Source: Clostridium sp. KNHs205
GTDB taxonomy: Bacteria; Bacillota; Clostridia; Lachnospirales; Lachnospiraceae
DNA: 64,000 nt
Assembly (NCBI RefSeq): GCF_000702945.1
Contig: NZ_JNLE01000003.1
Coordinates: 3,581,501-3,645,500 of the forward strand
Reading direction: 5' to 3'
Position numbers and translations under genes: made by a program. Below the pieces are notes generated by a model that searched no databases, was not told the origin of the DNA, and worked only from the letters and a program-made list of their open reading frames with translations. Below, one piece after another: positions 27,535 to 37,600 of this stretch. How positions within the stretch are numbered: position 1 is the first letter of the stretch; every line of letters starts with the position of its first letter.

Positions 27535-28337
27535 AAAAATTAACTTATTTGTTTAAGCATATTATTTTAATCATCGTATCATTTGTTTCCATCTCTCCGT
27601 TTCTCTGGATGATAATAAGTATAACAAATGAATCAAAGGATATTACCATGGGTAAGCTTTCCTTTGGCGCTGCTTTGTTTCATAATATTGAAAAGGCCTT
27701 TGCAGCGGCAGATATCGGCAGAGCCTTTCTGAATTCCCTGCACCTGGCAGTTGTTGTTACCATAGCTTCCATTATTATATGTTCCCTGGCCGGTTATGCA
27801 TTTGTTATGTTTCCCTCCAAGGCAAGAGAGATATTGTTTATGGTGCTGATTGCATCTATGATGGTTCCTTTTGCAGCCAGAATTATTCCCATGTTTCGTA
27901 TGTTTGCTCAGATTGGGCTGCTGAATAGTTATTTATGTATTATACTGCCGGCTCTGGGTGCTCCGTTTTTAGTTTTCTTCTTTAAACAAAACACACATGC
28001 TTTTCCTTTTGAGACCATACAGGCTGCAAGAGTGGATGGCTGTAAGGAATTTCAGATTTTCTTCAGAATCTTTGTTCCGATGATGAAATCAACCTATGCA
28101 GCTGCGGCTATCTTTGCTTTTATGGCTAGCTGGAATAACTATATGTGGCCGTTGATTGCATTACAAAGTAATTCCAAATTCACATTACCGCTAACAGTTG
28201 CGAATCTTGCTGCCGGTTTTACTCCTGATTATGGAGTTATCATGGTGGGAATTGTAATCTCAACGTTACCGACAATACTGGTATTTTTCCTGCTCCAGAA
28301 GCAATTTGTTGAAGGAATACTTGGTTCTGTAAAATAA
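27531..28337 (+). CDS. Sugar ABC permease, MalG/UgpE type
   Basis: The 268-residue six-helix protein has the EAA-like loop TIQAARVDGCKEFQIFFRIFVPMM and ends with FVEGILGSVK, typical of MalG-type permeases. It pairs with the preceding permease and the binding lipoprotein at 25163. Confidence 0.93.
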   Translation: MKKLTYLFKHIILIIVSFVSISPFLWMIISITNESKDITMGKLSFGAALFHNIEKAFAAADIGRAFLNSLHLAVVVTIASIIICSLAGYAFVMFPSKAREILFMVLIASMMVPFAARIIPMFRMFAQIGLLNSYLCIILPALGAPFLVFFFKQNTHAFPFETIQAARVDGCKEFQIFFRIFVPMMKSTYAAAAIFAFMASWNNYMWPLIALQSNSKFTLPLTVANLAAGFTPDYGVIMVGIVISTLPTILVFFLLQKQFVEGILGSVK

Positions 28338-28428
28338 TTTGCTAATTTTAAATCGGGTTTCAGTAGACAGGGTCTAAATTAAATGCTAAAATTATTTAAA
28401 ATATTTAGTTGAATTTAGGAGATGAAAT

Positions 28429-29454
28429 ATGGCTGTAAAATCAAAGGAATTAGCAAAGTTGCTGGGAATTTCACCTGCTAGTGTTTCACTGGTTTTAAAT
28501 AATAAACCCGGTGTCAGTGAAGCTACCAGAAATAAAGTATTTAGTGCGTTAAAAGAGTTCGGTTATGAAGATTTATTACCGGATACTGTTGAAGAGAAAA
28601 AGATACTTTTCCTTGTATACCGGAAAAATGGTACAAAGGCAGAAGCATCTCCTTATTTTTCTCAGATTTTTACCGGTATTATAGAAGGTGTAGAGTATCA
28701 GGTAAAGAACTGTGGTTACAAGCTGATGATTACCTACTCAGACAGCAAGTCCATCGCTTCGGATGTTGAAAAAATCAAAGAAGAGCAGATTGAAGGACTT
28801 CTATTGCTGGCAACAGAGATGGTAGAAGAACAGATGAAACTTTTTACCGATATGCATGTACCTACTGTTATTATTGATAATTACATGGGAAGTGAAGATC
28901 TGGACAGTGTGGCGATCAACAATGAACAGGGAGTTGACCTGGCTGTATCACATCTCGTTTCCAGGGGACATAGAGAGATAGGTTATTTACATGTAGAAGG
29001 TAATGCGAATAATTTCGTAGAGCGCTATTATGGTTTCCTTCGTTCGAGCAGAGAGAATCATCTTAAGATAAACGAAGACAACATAGTGGAATTCACCTCT
29101 GCCGGTGGTGATGCAGCTTATCTGGAGCTTAAAGAGCATCTCGGTGCCATGAAGAATATGCCCACTGCTTTTTTTGCAGATAATGATATTATAGCTATTT
29201 GGGCAATTCGTGTTCTTCGTGAAAATGGATATCGGATTCCGGAGGACATTTCCATTGTTGGATTTGATGATATATCCATATCAAGTATGATGGACCCTCC
29301 CCTGACAACAATACAGACACCTAAATATGCAATCGGCTGTGTTGCTGTTAATTCTCTGGTAAGTAAAATAGAGGGCAAATCGGAAGGTATCCAGAAAATA
29401 GAGATGAAAACGGCTTTGGTAGAACGACAGAGTGTGAAAGGCCATTCCATGTAA
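28429..29454 (+). CDS. LacI-family transcriptional regulator of the arabinoside locus
   Basis: The 341-residue protein has an N-terminal LacI helix-turn-helix and hinge (about residues 5-55: LAKLLGISPASVSLVLNNKPG). A periplasmic-binding-like sugar sensor with the family ending IVGFDDISISSMMDPPLTTIQ follows. It lies between the transporter and enzyme genes. ATTTAGT half-sites are found 20-35 bp before its start and as palindromes at the locus promoter, so it probably controls both itself and the operon. The inducer is presumably a galactose- or arabinose-containing saccharide. Confidence 0.92.
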   Translation: MAVKSKELAKLLGISPASVSLVLNNKPGVSEATRNKVFSALKEFGYEDLLPDTVEEKKILFLVYRKNGTKAEASPYFSQIFTGIIEGVEYQVKNCGYKLMITYSDSKSIASDVEKIKEEQIEGLLLLATEMVEEQMKLFTDMHVPTVIIDNYMGSEDLDSVAINNEQGVDLAVSHLVSRGHREIGYLHVEGNANNFVERYYGFLRSSRENHLKINEDNIVEFTSAGGDAAYLELKEHLGAMKNMPTAFFADNDIIAIWAIRVLRENGYRIPEDISIVGFDDISISSMMDPPLTTIQTPKYAIGCVAVNSLVSKIEGKSEGIQKIEMKTALVERQSVKGHSM

Positions 29455-29488
29455 TAACCTTTTATATAAGATATAAGAGGAGTAAATA

Positions 29489-31495
29489 ATGGATAATATA
29501 AAGAATTCTTTTGTCCTGTTCGGGGGTGACTATAATCCGGATCAATGGGATGAAGCAACAATAGACAGAGATATGGAGCTGTTCTCTAAAGCAGGGGTTA
29601 ATACTGTAACACTACCGGTGTTTTCCTGGGCAAAGCTTGAACCGGAAGAAGGAGTTTATCAGTTTGAGTGGCTGGATAAGATATTAGATAAACTATGGAA
29701 CAATAGAATTCGTGTGATTATGGCGACACCGACCTGTGCGCAGCCGGCCTGGATGTCCAGGAAATATCCGGAGGTTCTGCCGGTGGATATTGCCGGACGT
29801 AAGAGAACCCATGGCATGAGAGTATTTTTCTGTGTGAACAGTGAGAAATACAGAGAGAGAGCTGCTGCTATTGCAACAATTATGGCAGAACGTTATAAGA
29901 ATTACCAGGGACTTCTTGGCTGGCATGTTGCAAATGAGTATGGAACCTATTGCTATTGTGATAACTGCCAGAAGAAATTCCGCAGCTGGTTAAAGGAACG
30001 GTATCAGACAATTGAGAATCTCAATGATAAGTGGACGACTTCCTTTTGGGGAAGAACCCTGACCTCCTTTGAGGAAATAATGCTGCCCACAGAATTAAAT
30101 GACGACTATCGTTTTAATCCTGCTATTCAACTGGATTATATGAGGTTTGTTACAGCCTCTACCATAGATTGTTATAACAATGAAGCAAAGATATTAAAAA
30201 AAGCAACCCCACATTTACCTGTTTTTTCAAACATATCAGGTTATATCAAAAAATTAAACCAATTCGAAATGGTCCCTCAGATGGACTATGCAGGCTGGGA
30301 TAACTATCCTGCACCTACGGATGAACGAAGTTTTCCTGCCTTGAAGCATAACATTATGCGTGCCACCAAGGATGGTAAATCCTTTTTGGTAGTGGAGCAA
30401 TCACCCAATCAACAGAATTGGCAGCCTTATAACAAATTGAAGCGTCCCGGTGAAATTCGAAAAATTGCATATCAGGGTCTGGCTCATGGCTCAGACAGTT
30501 GTCTTTATTTTCAGCTTCGGCAATCTGTTGGCGGACAGGAGAAATTCCATGGAGCTTTTGTTTCACATAATGGAAGTGAAGATACCAGGATATTCAGGGA
30601 ATGTGCAGAGATTGGCCAGGAACTTAAAAAACTTGACAATACCTTTGTGAATGCCAGAACACAATCCCAGACAGGTATTATTTTTGATTGGGATAACTGG
30701 TGGTCCTTAGAACTTACCAGCGGACCGACAAAGGATATGAACTATCTGGAGCAGGTTCATTACTATTATAAACCTTTCTATTATCAGAATGTACCGGTAG
30801 ATATTATCAAACAAAGCACCGATTTCTCAAATTATAAGGTAATTATAGCTCCTTTACTCTATATGACCAAAGAAGGGGTGGCTGAAAGGCTGGAACAGTT
30901 TGTAAAAGCCGGGGGTACTTTAATTGCCACCTATATGTCAGGGTATGTGGACGAGAATGACCGCTGTATCTTCGGGGCGTATCCCGGACAGCTTCGTGAG
31001 GTCCTGGGGGTATGGGTCGAGGAAGTGGATGCCCTGTATCCGACAGAGAAGAATACAATAAAAATGACTGGAATTAATACAGGCAGCCAGGAATATATGT
31101 GCAGCTTCCTATGTGATGTATTACATACTGACAGTGCAGAGGTGCTGGCAGCTTATAGCAGTGATTTTTATACAGGAATGCCGGCTGTTACTGTAAATCA
31201 ATACGGTAAAGGTAAAGCTTATTATCTGGGAACTCAGGTAGAAGAAGCTTATTTAAACGGTTTGGTTGAGGAGATATGTGAAAATGCAAAGCTGTCCTCT
31301 GTATTTGAATTTGAAGGAGATATAGAGATTACCACCAGAACAAATGAAAACGGTAAATTTATATTTATTATCAATCATGGCACAAACACAGGAGTGATTG
31401 ATCTTAAAACAGCAACATATAAGAATCTGCTGGATGATAAGTTTTATAGCGGAAAAGTTCAAATTTTCCCTTCCGATGTATTGATTTTAGCTTAG
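29489..31495 (+). CDS. GH42 beta-galactosidase (or alpha-L-arabinopyranosidase-type GH42)
   Basis: The 668-residue enzyme starts GGDYNPDQWDEATIDRD, the GH42 opening. The acid/base Glu150 lies in VANEYG and the nucleophile Glu303 in VVEQSP. The zinc-binding cysteine cluster CYCDNCQKKF follows the acid/base, with another Cys in TPTCAQPAW. A trimerisation domain and a small beta domain follow. There is no signal peptide, so it acts on imported oligosaccharides. It removes terminal beta-galactose (some GH42 enzymes remove alpha-L-arabinopyranose). Confidence 0.93.
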   Translation: MDNIKNSFVLFGGDYNPDQWDEATIDRDMELFSKAGVNTVTLPVFSWAKLEPEEGVYQFEWLDKILDKLWNNRIRVIMATPTCAQPAWMSRKYPEVLPVDIAGRKRTHGMRVFFCVNSEKYRERAAAIATIMAERYKNYQGLLGWHVANEYGTYCYCDNCQKKFRSWLKERYQTIENLNDKWTTSFWGRTLTSFEEIMLPTELNDDYRFNPAIQLDYMRFVTASTIDCYNNEAKILKKATPHLPVFSNISGYIKKLNQFEMVPQMDYAGWDNYPAPTDERSFPALKHNIMRATKDGKSFLVVEQSPNQQNWQPYNKLKRPGEIRKIAYQGLAHGSDSCLYFQLRQSVGGQEKFHGAFVSHNGSEDTRIFRECAEIGQELKKLDNTFVNARTQSQTGIIFDWDNWWSLELTSGPTKDMNYLEQVHYYYKPFYYQNVPVDIIKQSTDFSNYKVIIAPLLYMTKEGVAERLEQFVKAGGTLIATYMSGYVDENDRCIFGAYPGQLREVLGVWVEEVDALYPTEKNTIKMTGINTGSQEYMCSFLCDVLHTDSAEVLAAYSSDFYTGMPAVTVNQYGKGKAYYLGTQVEEAYLNGLVEEICENAKLSSVFEFEGDIEITTRTNENGKFIFIINHGTNTGVIDLKTATYKNLLDDKFYSGKVQIFPSDVLILA

Positions 31496-31626
31496 CGGCT
31501 TGTTCAGGCCGAAAGCTATACAGAAGAAACGTTCATTTAGAGCTTTTATATCAATATCACCAGTAAAACATAATTGCAGAGACTGCGATTTACAAGACAT
31601 TTAGTGAGAATAACAGGGAGGTAGTT

Positions 31627-32307
31627 ATGAAGATTGGATTAGTTTATACAAGTACAACTCCTGAACTGATTGACATGGTAGAGCAGGAAGTGAAAAAAAA
31701 TATCGGTGAAGGCGTTGAGTTATTAAGCTACAAGGATCCTTCTATATTAGCAGAAACCAGAGAAGCAGGATATGTGACCGCAACGGCAGCTGGTAAGCTG
31801 GTTACCCTGTATATGAATGCAGTAGCTGACGGAGCGGAGGCAATTCTTAATCTTTGCTCCTCTGTAGGTGAAGTGGCTGATGCAAGCCAGGACCTGGCAA
31901 AATATATGGGCATTCCCATTGTCAGAATTGACGAAGAAATGTGTAAGGATGCTGTCAGAATAGCAGCGAAGAAAGCCGGCCGCATCGGTATACTGGCAAC
32001 CCTTCCGACAACCCTTGAGCCTACAAAGAACACTGTGAAGCGTGTAGCAAGAGAATTAGGACAACAAGTCACACTGGTGGATGGATTAATCGATGCTTTT
32101 GGAGCGAATCAGGAGGAATTCAAAAGCCTTATGTTAAGCAAAGCTTCTGAAATTATGAAGGAAACCGATGTTATTCTGTTATGTCAGGGTTCCATGGCAT
32201 ATTGTGAGGAATTGCTTGCAAAGACCTGCAATATGCCGGTTGTTTCCAGTCCCCGTTACGGTGCAATAGCATTAAAGGAAGCATTAATACAAAAGGGACT
32301 TTTGTAA
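31627..32307 (+). CDS. Asp/Glu/hydantoin racemase-superfamily protein
   Basis: The 226-residue protein begins MKIGLVYTSTTPELIDM. It has the two catalytic cysteines of the superfamily, in LNLCSSVGEVAD and LLCQGSMAYCE, and the closing AALKEAL-like helix (GAIALKEALIQKG). Enzymes of this fold racemise amino acids, isomerise maleate or decarboxylate malonates. Its substrate is unknown. It lies inside a sugar locus 133 bp after GH42 with a GGGAGG site, so an acid-sugar or lactone-type substrate is possible. That is inference. Confidence 0.82.
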   Translation: MKIGLVYTSTTPELIDMVEQEVKKNIGEGVELLSYKDPSILAETREAGYVTATAAGKLVTLYMNAVADGAEAILNLCSSVGEVADASQDLAKYMGIPIVRIDEEMCKDAVRIAAKKAGRIGILATLPTTLEPTKNTVKRVARELGQQVTLVDGLIDAFGANQEEFKSLMLSKASEIMKETDVILLCQGSMAYCEELLAKTCNMPVVSSPRYGAIALKEALIQKGLL

Positions 32308-32452
32308 AAAACTTGAGACAAAACAAAGCTAATATTTAAATTCGATTTGAAAGAAATAATTTCTGAAGAATGAAAGTTTGCTTTGTTATTGAGACAACAG
32401 TATACTTTTGACCTGAATCATATAAACTGCCTAAGGCAGAATGGAGGTATCT

Positions 32453-34420
32453 ATGTTAACAAATACAAAAAAATCACCCTACGCGAAAGTATCATCCCTG
32501 CCTTTTGATGCTGTTGAATGGACCGGAGGTTTATGGTCAGAAAGCTTTAAAATCTGTGCAGAGGCTACTGTACCACAGCTAAAGCATATGTTTGATTCCA
32601 AGGATATCAGCCACGTAGTTGAAAACTTTAAGATTTGCGCGGGAGATGCACAGGGAGAACATAGTGGTACTGTCTTTGGAGACGGTGATTTCTATAAATG
32701 GATGGAGGCAGCTTTATACACAGCCACTAAAAATAATAACCAGAAACTCTTAAATGAGATTGAGGAATATATTGATTTAATCAGTCGTGCCCAGCAGCCT
32801 GACGGTTACCTGTCCACCAAACAGATTATCGGTGAAATGAACAGTAACGGAATATCCCGTATGGGTGACATCAATGATTTTGAAGTATATAATTTCGGTC
32901 ATTTATTCACTTGTGCATGTCTTCATTATAGAATTACCGGCAAGGATAATTTTATGAAGATAGCGAAGAAGACCGCAGATTATCTCTATGAGCTGTATCA
33001 GGAAGCTGCCAGAACCGGTGAAGTACAGACGGCAGTATGCCCCTCCCACTATATGGGACTGATTGAGATGTACCGTACAACAGAAGACAATAAGTATCTG
33101 GAACTTGCGAAGCTGGCTATTGAGCTTAGAGATTCCGTAAAAGACGGTACGGATGATAACCAGGACAGAATACCCCTAAAGCAGCATGAAAAAATTGTTG
33201 GACATGCCGTACGCTCCAATTACCTCTACAGCGGTGTAGCAGATCTGTACGTAGAGCTTGGAGATGAAGACTATAAGGATATGCTGCACAGAGTATGGGA
33301 GGATTTATTAAAGCACAAACTGTATCTTACCAACGGATGTGGTGCATTGTATAACGGCGTATCCCCCTATGGTAATTTCTTTAAGGACCAGAAAACCCAT
33401 CAGTCCTTTGGCTATGAGTATCAGCTGCCCAACATCACTGCTTATAATGAGACCTGTGCTAACATTGGTCTGGTTATGTGGGCTTATCGTATGTTTAATA
33501 TAGAACAAAAGGCTGAGTATTTGGATATCATTGAAAGAACCATGCTTAATGTAAATCTGGCCGCTGTCAGTCTGGACGGGAAACGTTATTTTTACGAGAA
33601 TATGTTAAGAAGAGCAAAGAAGCTGGAATTTGAAATGGTATGGTCTCTGGAAAGAACGGAATACATAACCAGCTATTGCTGTCCTCCGAACCTGGCACGT
33701 AATCTGGCACAGAGCTATGAATATGCTTATTCCGTATCTGAGGATTCGATATATCTTGGCATGTATGGAGCTAATAAAGCGCATATCAGACTGGATAACG
33801 GTACGGATTTTGAGTTTTTACAGGAAACCAATTACCCTTATGAAGGTGCAATCAAATTTAAAATCACTAAGGTTAATAAGGATGGCAGAGCTATTATTAA
33901 CATCCGTATTCCCAGTTGGGCAGAAAACGGATTCATTACTCTTTCTGACGGAGCGAAGCGAAGCTTATCAAAGAAAGATGCCAATACCTTTATCCCGGTA
34001 GAGCTTAATCAGCTTGAGGGTGCAGAAATCGAAGTATATTTTGAGATGGCAGCTCGCCTGACTGTTTCCCATCCTTTAGTGGAAGAAAACAGTAATCAGG
34101 TGGCAGTTGAGAAAGGTCCCTTAGTATATTGCGTGGAATCCAATGACGCAGATATAGAGACGCTGGATGACCTGTTGATTACTCCTGATACCAGATTTGA
34201 AGAGAAATCCTTTGAAATTGCAGGAAGGGAAATTCAGGTTTTAGAAGGCGAGTTGTATGCACATAACAGGGTAGATTATAATCGCAATGCATTATATCAA
34301 ACGCTACATTATGAAGGAATCCGTAAATTGCCGGTTCGCTTGATTCCATATTTTGCCTGGGACAACAGGGGATATGGTGAAATGAGAATATGGCTTCCCG
34401 TAGCTTATCCTGTGAAATAA
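32453..34420 (+). CDS. GH127 beta-L-arabinofuranosidase (HypBA1 type)
   Basis: I chose the ATG at 32453 with GGAGG before it, giving 655 residues; an ATG at 32441 overlaps that site. The active-site set of HypBA1 is present: Glu333 and Cys335 in YNETCAN and adjacent Cys409-Cys410 in SYCCPPN. These bind zinc and supply the nucleophilic cysteine. The (alpha/alpha)6 barrel is followed by beta domains. It has no signal peptide. It releases L-arabinofuranose from beta-linked arabino-oligosaccharides such as those of hydroxyproline-rich plant glycoproteins. Confidence 0.93.
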   Translation: MLTNTKKSPYAKVSSLPFDAVEWTGGLWSESFKICAEATVPQLKHMFDSKDISHVVENFKICAGDAQGEHSGTVFGDGDFYKWMEAALYTATKNNNQKLLNEIEEYIDLISRAQQPDGYLSTKQIIGEMNSNGISRMGDINDFEVYNFGHLFTCACLHYRITGKDNFMKIAKKTADYLYELYQEAARTGEVQTAVCPSHYMGLIEMYRTTEDNKYLELAKLAIELRDSVKDGTDDNQDRIPLKQHEKIVGHAVRSNYLYSGVADLYVELGDEDYKDMLHRVWEDLLKHKLYLTNGCGALYNGVSPYGNFFKDQKTHQSFGYEYQLPNITAYNETCANIGLVMWAYRMFNIEQKAEYLDIIERTMLNVNLAAVSLDGKRYFYENMLRRAKKLEFEMVWSLERTEYITSYCCPPNLARNLAQSYEYAYSVSEDSIYLGMYGANKAHIRLDNGTDFEFLQETNYPYEGAIKFKITKVNKDGRAIINIRIPSWAENGFITLSDGAKRSLSKKDANTFIPVELNQLEGAEIEVYFEMAARLTVSHPLVEENSNQVAVEKGPLVYCVESNDADIETLDDLLITPDTRFEEKSFEIAGREIQVLEGELYAHNRVDYNRNALYQTLHYEGIRKLPVRLIPYFAWDNRGYGEMRIWLPVAYPVK

Positions 34421-34464
34421 TGAATCCTTAAATTATCGTTTGGTTATTAAGTTAGGAGGCTTCC

Positions 34465-35892
34465 TTGGAACGTTTGATATTGGCAGAAGTTGAAAAGAAA
34501 TACCAGCATAGTGAATATAAGAATAGTAAAGTAGCTGATTTACTAACAAAGGAAATCGAGAGTAATAAGCTAAAAATTATAGTATTGGATGATGATCCCA
34601 CCGGTGTTCAGGCAGTTCATGATGTTTTTGTTTACACGGATTGGAATTATGAAAGTATTCTTGAGGGATTTTTAAGCGAAGACAGAGTTTTTTATATTCT
34701 GACCAACTCACGGGCTATGACAGAGCAGCAGACCACACTGGTACATATTGAAATTGCGCAAAACATTATGAAAGCATCCCAGGAAACAGGAATGAGTTTT
34801 CAGATTATCAGCCGGGGAGACTCTACCTTAAGAGGGCATTATCCCCTTGAAACCTGTCTTCTGAAAGAAGAGCTGGAAAAAGGACTGGATATTAAGGTAG
34901 ACGGAGAAATCTTGATTCCCTTTTTTAAAGCTGGTGGAAGGTATACCATTGACAATGTACATTATGTCAAATATGAAGATGAGCTTATACCTGCAGCTGA
35001 TACAGAATTTGCCAGAGATAAAACCTTTGGTTATACCCGCTCCAATCTTTGTGAATATATCGAAGAAAAAACAGGTGGTGCTTACCTTGCAGAGGAAGTG
35101 AAATCTGTCAGCTTAGACCAACTTCAAGGTGTCAATCTGGAGGCAATAGAGGAGACGCTGCTTGGTGTAAAAGGTTTTGGGAAGGTCATAGTTAATGCCA
35201 TAGATTCAGGTTGCCTGGAAACTTTCTGCGTTGCCCTGTACCGTGCAATTAAGGAGGGAAGGCATTATCTGTTCCGAACTGCCGCTGATTTTGTAAAGGT
35301 TATAGGCGGAATATCTGATCAGCCTTTACTCCGAAAAGGGGATATGATTACTGCACCTTTAAAAAGAGGCGGTATTGTGGTTATAGGCTCCCATACAAAG
35401 AAGACAACCGCACAGCTGGAAGCTTTAAAGGATATGCAGGAGCTGGAATTTCTGGAATTTAATTCGGATCTGGTACTGGAGAACAGGTTGGAGGAAGAGG
35501 TAAAACGGGTTACAGCACTTAGTAAAGCATTGATAGAGGAAGGTAAAACAGTTGTTACCTATACGAAACGCAAATTACTGACCCTTGAAAAGGATACGAA
35601 AGAAAATGCACTTATGAGATCTGTAAAGATTTCTGAATCGGTACTTAAGCTGGTATCTGAACTGGGTACAGTTCCGGAATTTGTTATTGCAAAGGGTGGA
35701 ATTACCTCCAGTGACATCGGGGTGAAAGCACTAAAGGTTCGCAAGGCATATGTGTTAGGTCAGATTCAGCCGGGAATTCCTGTTTGGAAAACAGATGAAA
35801 ATAGCCGATTTCCGGGAATACCCTATATAATCTTCCCCGGAAATGTTGGTAAGAGTCAGACGCTAAAGAAAATCTTACAAGAATTAATTTAA
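34465..35892 (+). CDS. Four-carbon acid sugar kinase family protein (DUF1537)
   Basis: A TTG start is supported by AGGAGG five bases upstream. The 475-residue protein has the N-terminal substrate motif LDDDPTGVQAVHDVFVYT and the C-terminal nucleotide-binding signature ending FPGNVGKSQTLKKIL. Members phosphorylate D- or L-threonate, erythronate and related acids. Here it is the last gene of the arabinoside locus, without the usual dehydrogenase and aldolase partners, so its substrate is open. Confidence 0.88.
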   Translation: MERLILAEVEKKYQHSEYKNSKVADLLTKEIESNKLKIIVLDDDPTGVQAVHDVFVYTDWNYESILEGFLSEDRVFYILTNSRAMTEQQTTLVHIEIAQNIMKASQETGMSFQIISRGDSTLRGHYPLETCLLKEELEKGLDIKVDGEILIPFFKAGGRYTIDNVHYVKYEDELIPAADTEFARDKTFGYTRSNLCEYIEEKTGGAYLAEEVKSVSLDQLQGVNLEAIEETLLGVKGFGKVIVNAIDSGCLETFCVALYRAIKEGRHYLFRTAADFVKVIGGISDQPLLRKGDMITAPLKRGGIVVIGSHTKKTTAQLEALKDMQELEFLEFNSDLVLENRLEEEVKRVTALSKALIEEGKTVVTYTKRKLLTLEKDTKENALMRSVKISESVLKLVSELGTVPEFVIAKGGITSSDIGVKALKVRKAYVLGQIQPGIPVWKTDENSRFPGIPYIIFPGNVGKSQTLKKILQELI

Positions 35893-36022
35893 GCGAAAAA
35901 GCTGCCTTATAAAGTACAGCAATTACTGTCAGCCTATGATCATTTTAAAAAATTGCTCTTTAAGGTTACTTTATAATCAAAAGCTTGGTTCAGTATATAT
36001 AATCAGATAAAGGTAGGAGAAT

Positions 36023-36703
36023 ATGATTGAAATTTTTGCTGTAAATTTAAAACACCAATTACCGCAGGATGTATATCAGCTGCTTTTAAGTAATGTATCC
36101 GGGGAGAAGCGGGATAGAATCGGAAGATTTCACAGAATCCAGGATGCCCAGCGTTCCTTAATCAGTGATGTCTTGGTCAGACGGATAATAACTGACAAAT
36201 TAGGACGAAAAAATGAAGATATTGAATTTGAATACAATGAGTATGGTAAACCCGCTTTAAAACTGCAGCAGGATTTCTGCTTTAATACCTCTCATGCAGG
36301 AGATTGGATTGTATGTGCTGTCCATAGGTTACCTGTCGGTATTGATGTTGAACAAGTTCAACCAATAGAGCTTGATATTGCAAAGCGTTTCTTTAGCCAG
36401 GAGGAATATCAGGAGCTGATGCAAAGGGAGGCTTCAGAACGTTTATCTTATTTTTATGAATTATGGACCTTGAAAGAGGCTTATATTAAGGCAGTGGGAA
36501 AAGGGCTTTCGATTCCGCTTAACTCCTTTTCCTTTCGTATTCATTCAGGGGATATAATCTTTAAATCCAAAGAGGATCCAAGGAATTATAGCTTTAAACA
36601 ATATAAGCTTGATCCGGATTATAAAATGGCAGTATGCGGAAGGGATAACAGTTTTTCTGATGTGATAAAACTCCTAAAGGCTGAAGAATTAATTATTCAG
36701 TAG
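36023..36703 (+). CDS. sfp: 4'-Phosphopantetheinyl transferase, Sfp type
   Basis: The 226-residue protein contains the Sfp signatures FNTSHAGDWIVCAV, GIDVEQVQPIEL (Mg-binding Asp and Glu) and FYELWTLKEAYIKAVGKGL. It moves phosphopantetheine from CoA to carrier proteins of polyketide, non-ribosomal peptide or fatty-acid systems. No carrier or synthetase gene is visible in the window, so its target lies elsewhere. AGGAG precedes the ATG. Confidence 0.93.
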   Translation: MIEIFAVNLKHQLPQDVYQLLLSNVSGEKRDRIGRFHRIQDAQRSLISDVLVRRIITDKLGRKNEDIEFEYNEYGKPALKLQQDFCFNTSHAGDWIVCAVHRLPVGIDVEQVQPIELDIAKRFFSQEEYQELMQREASERLSYFYELWTLKEAYIKAVGKGLSIPLNSFSFRIHSGDIIFKSKEDPRNYSFKQYKLDPDYKMAVCGRDNSFSDVIKLLKAEELIIQ

Positions 36704-37044
36704 TAGTGACAGGGGATATTTACGATATTTAGACAGGATAATTCAAATTGCTTTTAGGTCCTTTCAAAAAAACTTCTAAAAGTCAAAAAAATGAGTTAGT
36801 GAAAGGAAGCAAGAGTTACAGTCAAGTTTACGGTCACATTTATACGGGGAAGGGATTCGTATGGAAGGAAGGTATTAACCTGATAATTCCTGACCAGGAA
36901 AACGCTTAATGAAAATCAGATTGAAATATGGAATAAAATGGTGTACTATGGGAAGGTATTTGTAATTGATTACTAAAAGATGGCATACAGAGTTAATGGT
37001 AATAAGATAGCTTATAGTATAAGCAGCATTAGAAAGGAGTAACT
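36704..37044 (+). other. Intergenic region without recognised content
   Basis: About 340 bp, A+T-rich with several GGAAGG runs. I found no gene, RNA or clear hairpin. It presumably contains the promoter of the VOC gene, whose AAAGGAG site is at its end. Confidence 0.3.
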
Positions 37045-37422
37045 ATGTTAAACGGAATACGTCTGGGAAATATAATGGTGGATTGTGACGATGAACAGAG
37101 TCTGTGTGAATTTTATCATAAATTACTTGGCTGGGAAAAAAGCATAATGTTTGGACGTCCTGCATTGAGTAAAGATGGAATCGTATTTTTATTCATTCAA
37201 GAGGAGGATTATGTCCCACCTACCTGGCCTGAGGAAGAGGGAAAACAGCAAAAACAAATGCATTTCGACTTTCAGGTTCCAAATGTTTCTGATGCAGTAG
37301 AATATGCTCAAGCTTTAGGAGCCAGGAAAACAGAATCAGAATTTGGCGGAAATGAATGGGTCACTATGATAGATCCAGCCGGACATCCTTTCTGCCTCTG
37401 TGCCCAAGATAATAAAGCATGA
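37045..37422 (+). CDS. VOC-superfamily (glyoxalase-like) protein
   Basis: The 125-residue protein has paired beta-alpha-beta-beta-beta units. It begins with NGIRLGNIMVDCDDEQSLCEFY and ends with MIDPAGHPFCLC; KQMHFDFQV supplies a metal-type histidine. Members include glyoxalases, dioxygenases and antibiotic-binding proteins, and the sequence does not decide between them. An AAAGGAG site lies 6-7 bases before the ATG. Confidence 0.85.
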   Translation: MLNGIRLGNIMVDCDDEQSLCEFYHKLLGWEKSIMFGRPALSKDGIVFLFIQEEDYVPPTWPEEEGKQQKQMHFDFQVPNVSDAVEYAQALGARKTESEFGGNEWVTMIDPAGHPFCLCAQDNKA

Positions 37423-37492
37423 TACTTGTAAAATTATAACTATTATATCTGTAGCTATAATATAAATACATGAATCTGCAGGAGAACATCCT

Positions 37493-37582
37493 ATGAGATA
37501 TCTTACAAAAGAATGGTATAAATTATGTCAACGGACAGGCTTGGTCAGTTATGTCCTCGTGTTAAAAGGAAAGCCAATTTAA
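37493..37582 (+). pseudogene. N-terminal remnant resembling DUF4085 proteins
   Basis: A 29-residue frame behind a good AGGAG site begins MRYLTKEWYKLCQRTGL, which I recognise as the opening of DUF4085-type proteins. It then changes to unrelated residues and stops. The rest of the gene (normally over 200 residues) is missing. Only 18 bp separate it from the Nudix gene, so a deletion probably joined them. Confidence 0.4.
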
Positions 37583-37600
37583 CCAAAATGAGGTGATTTA

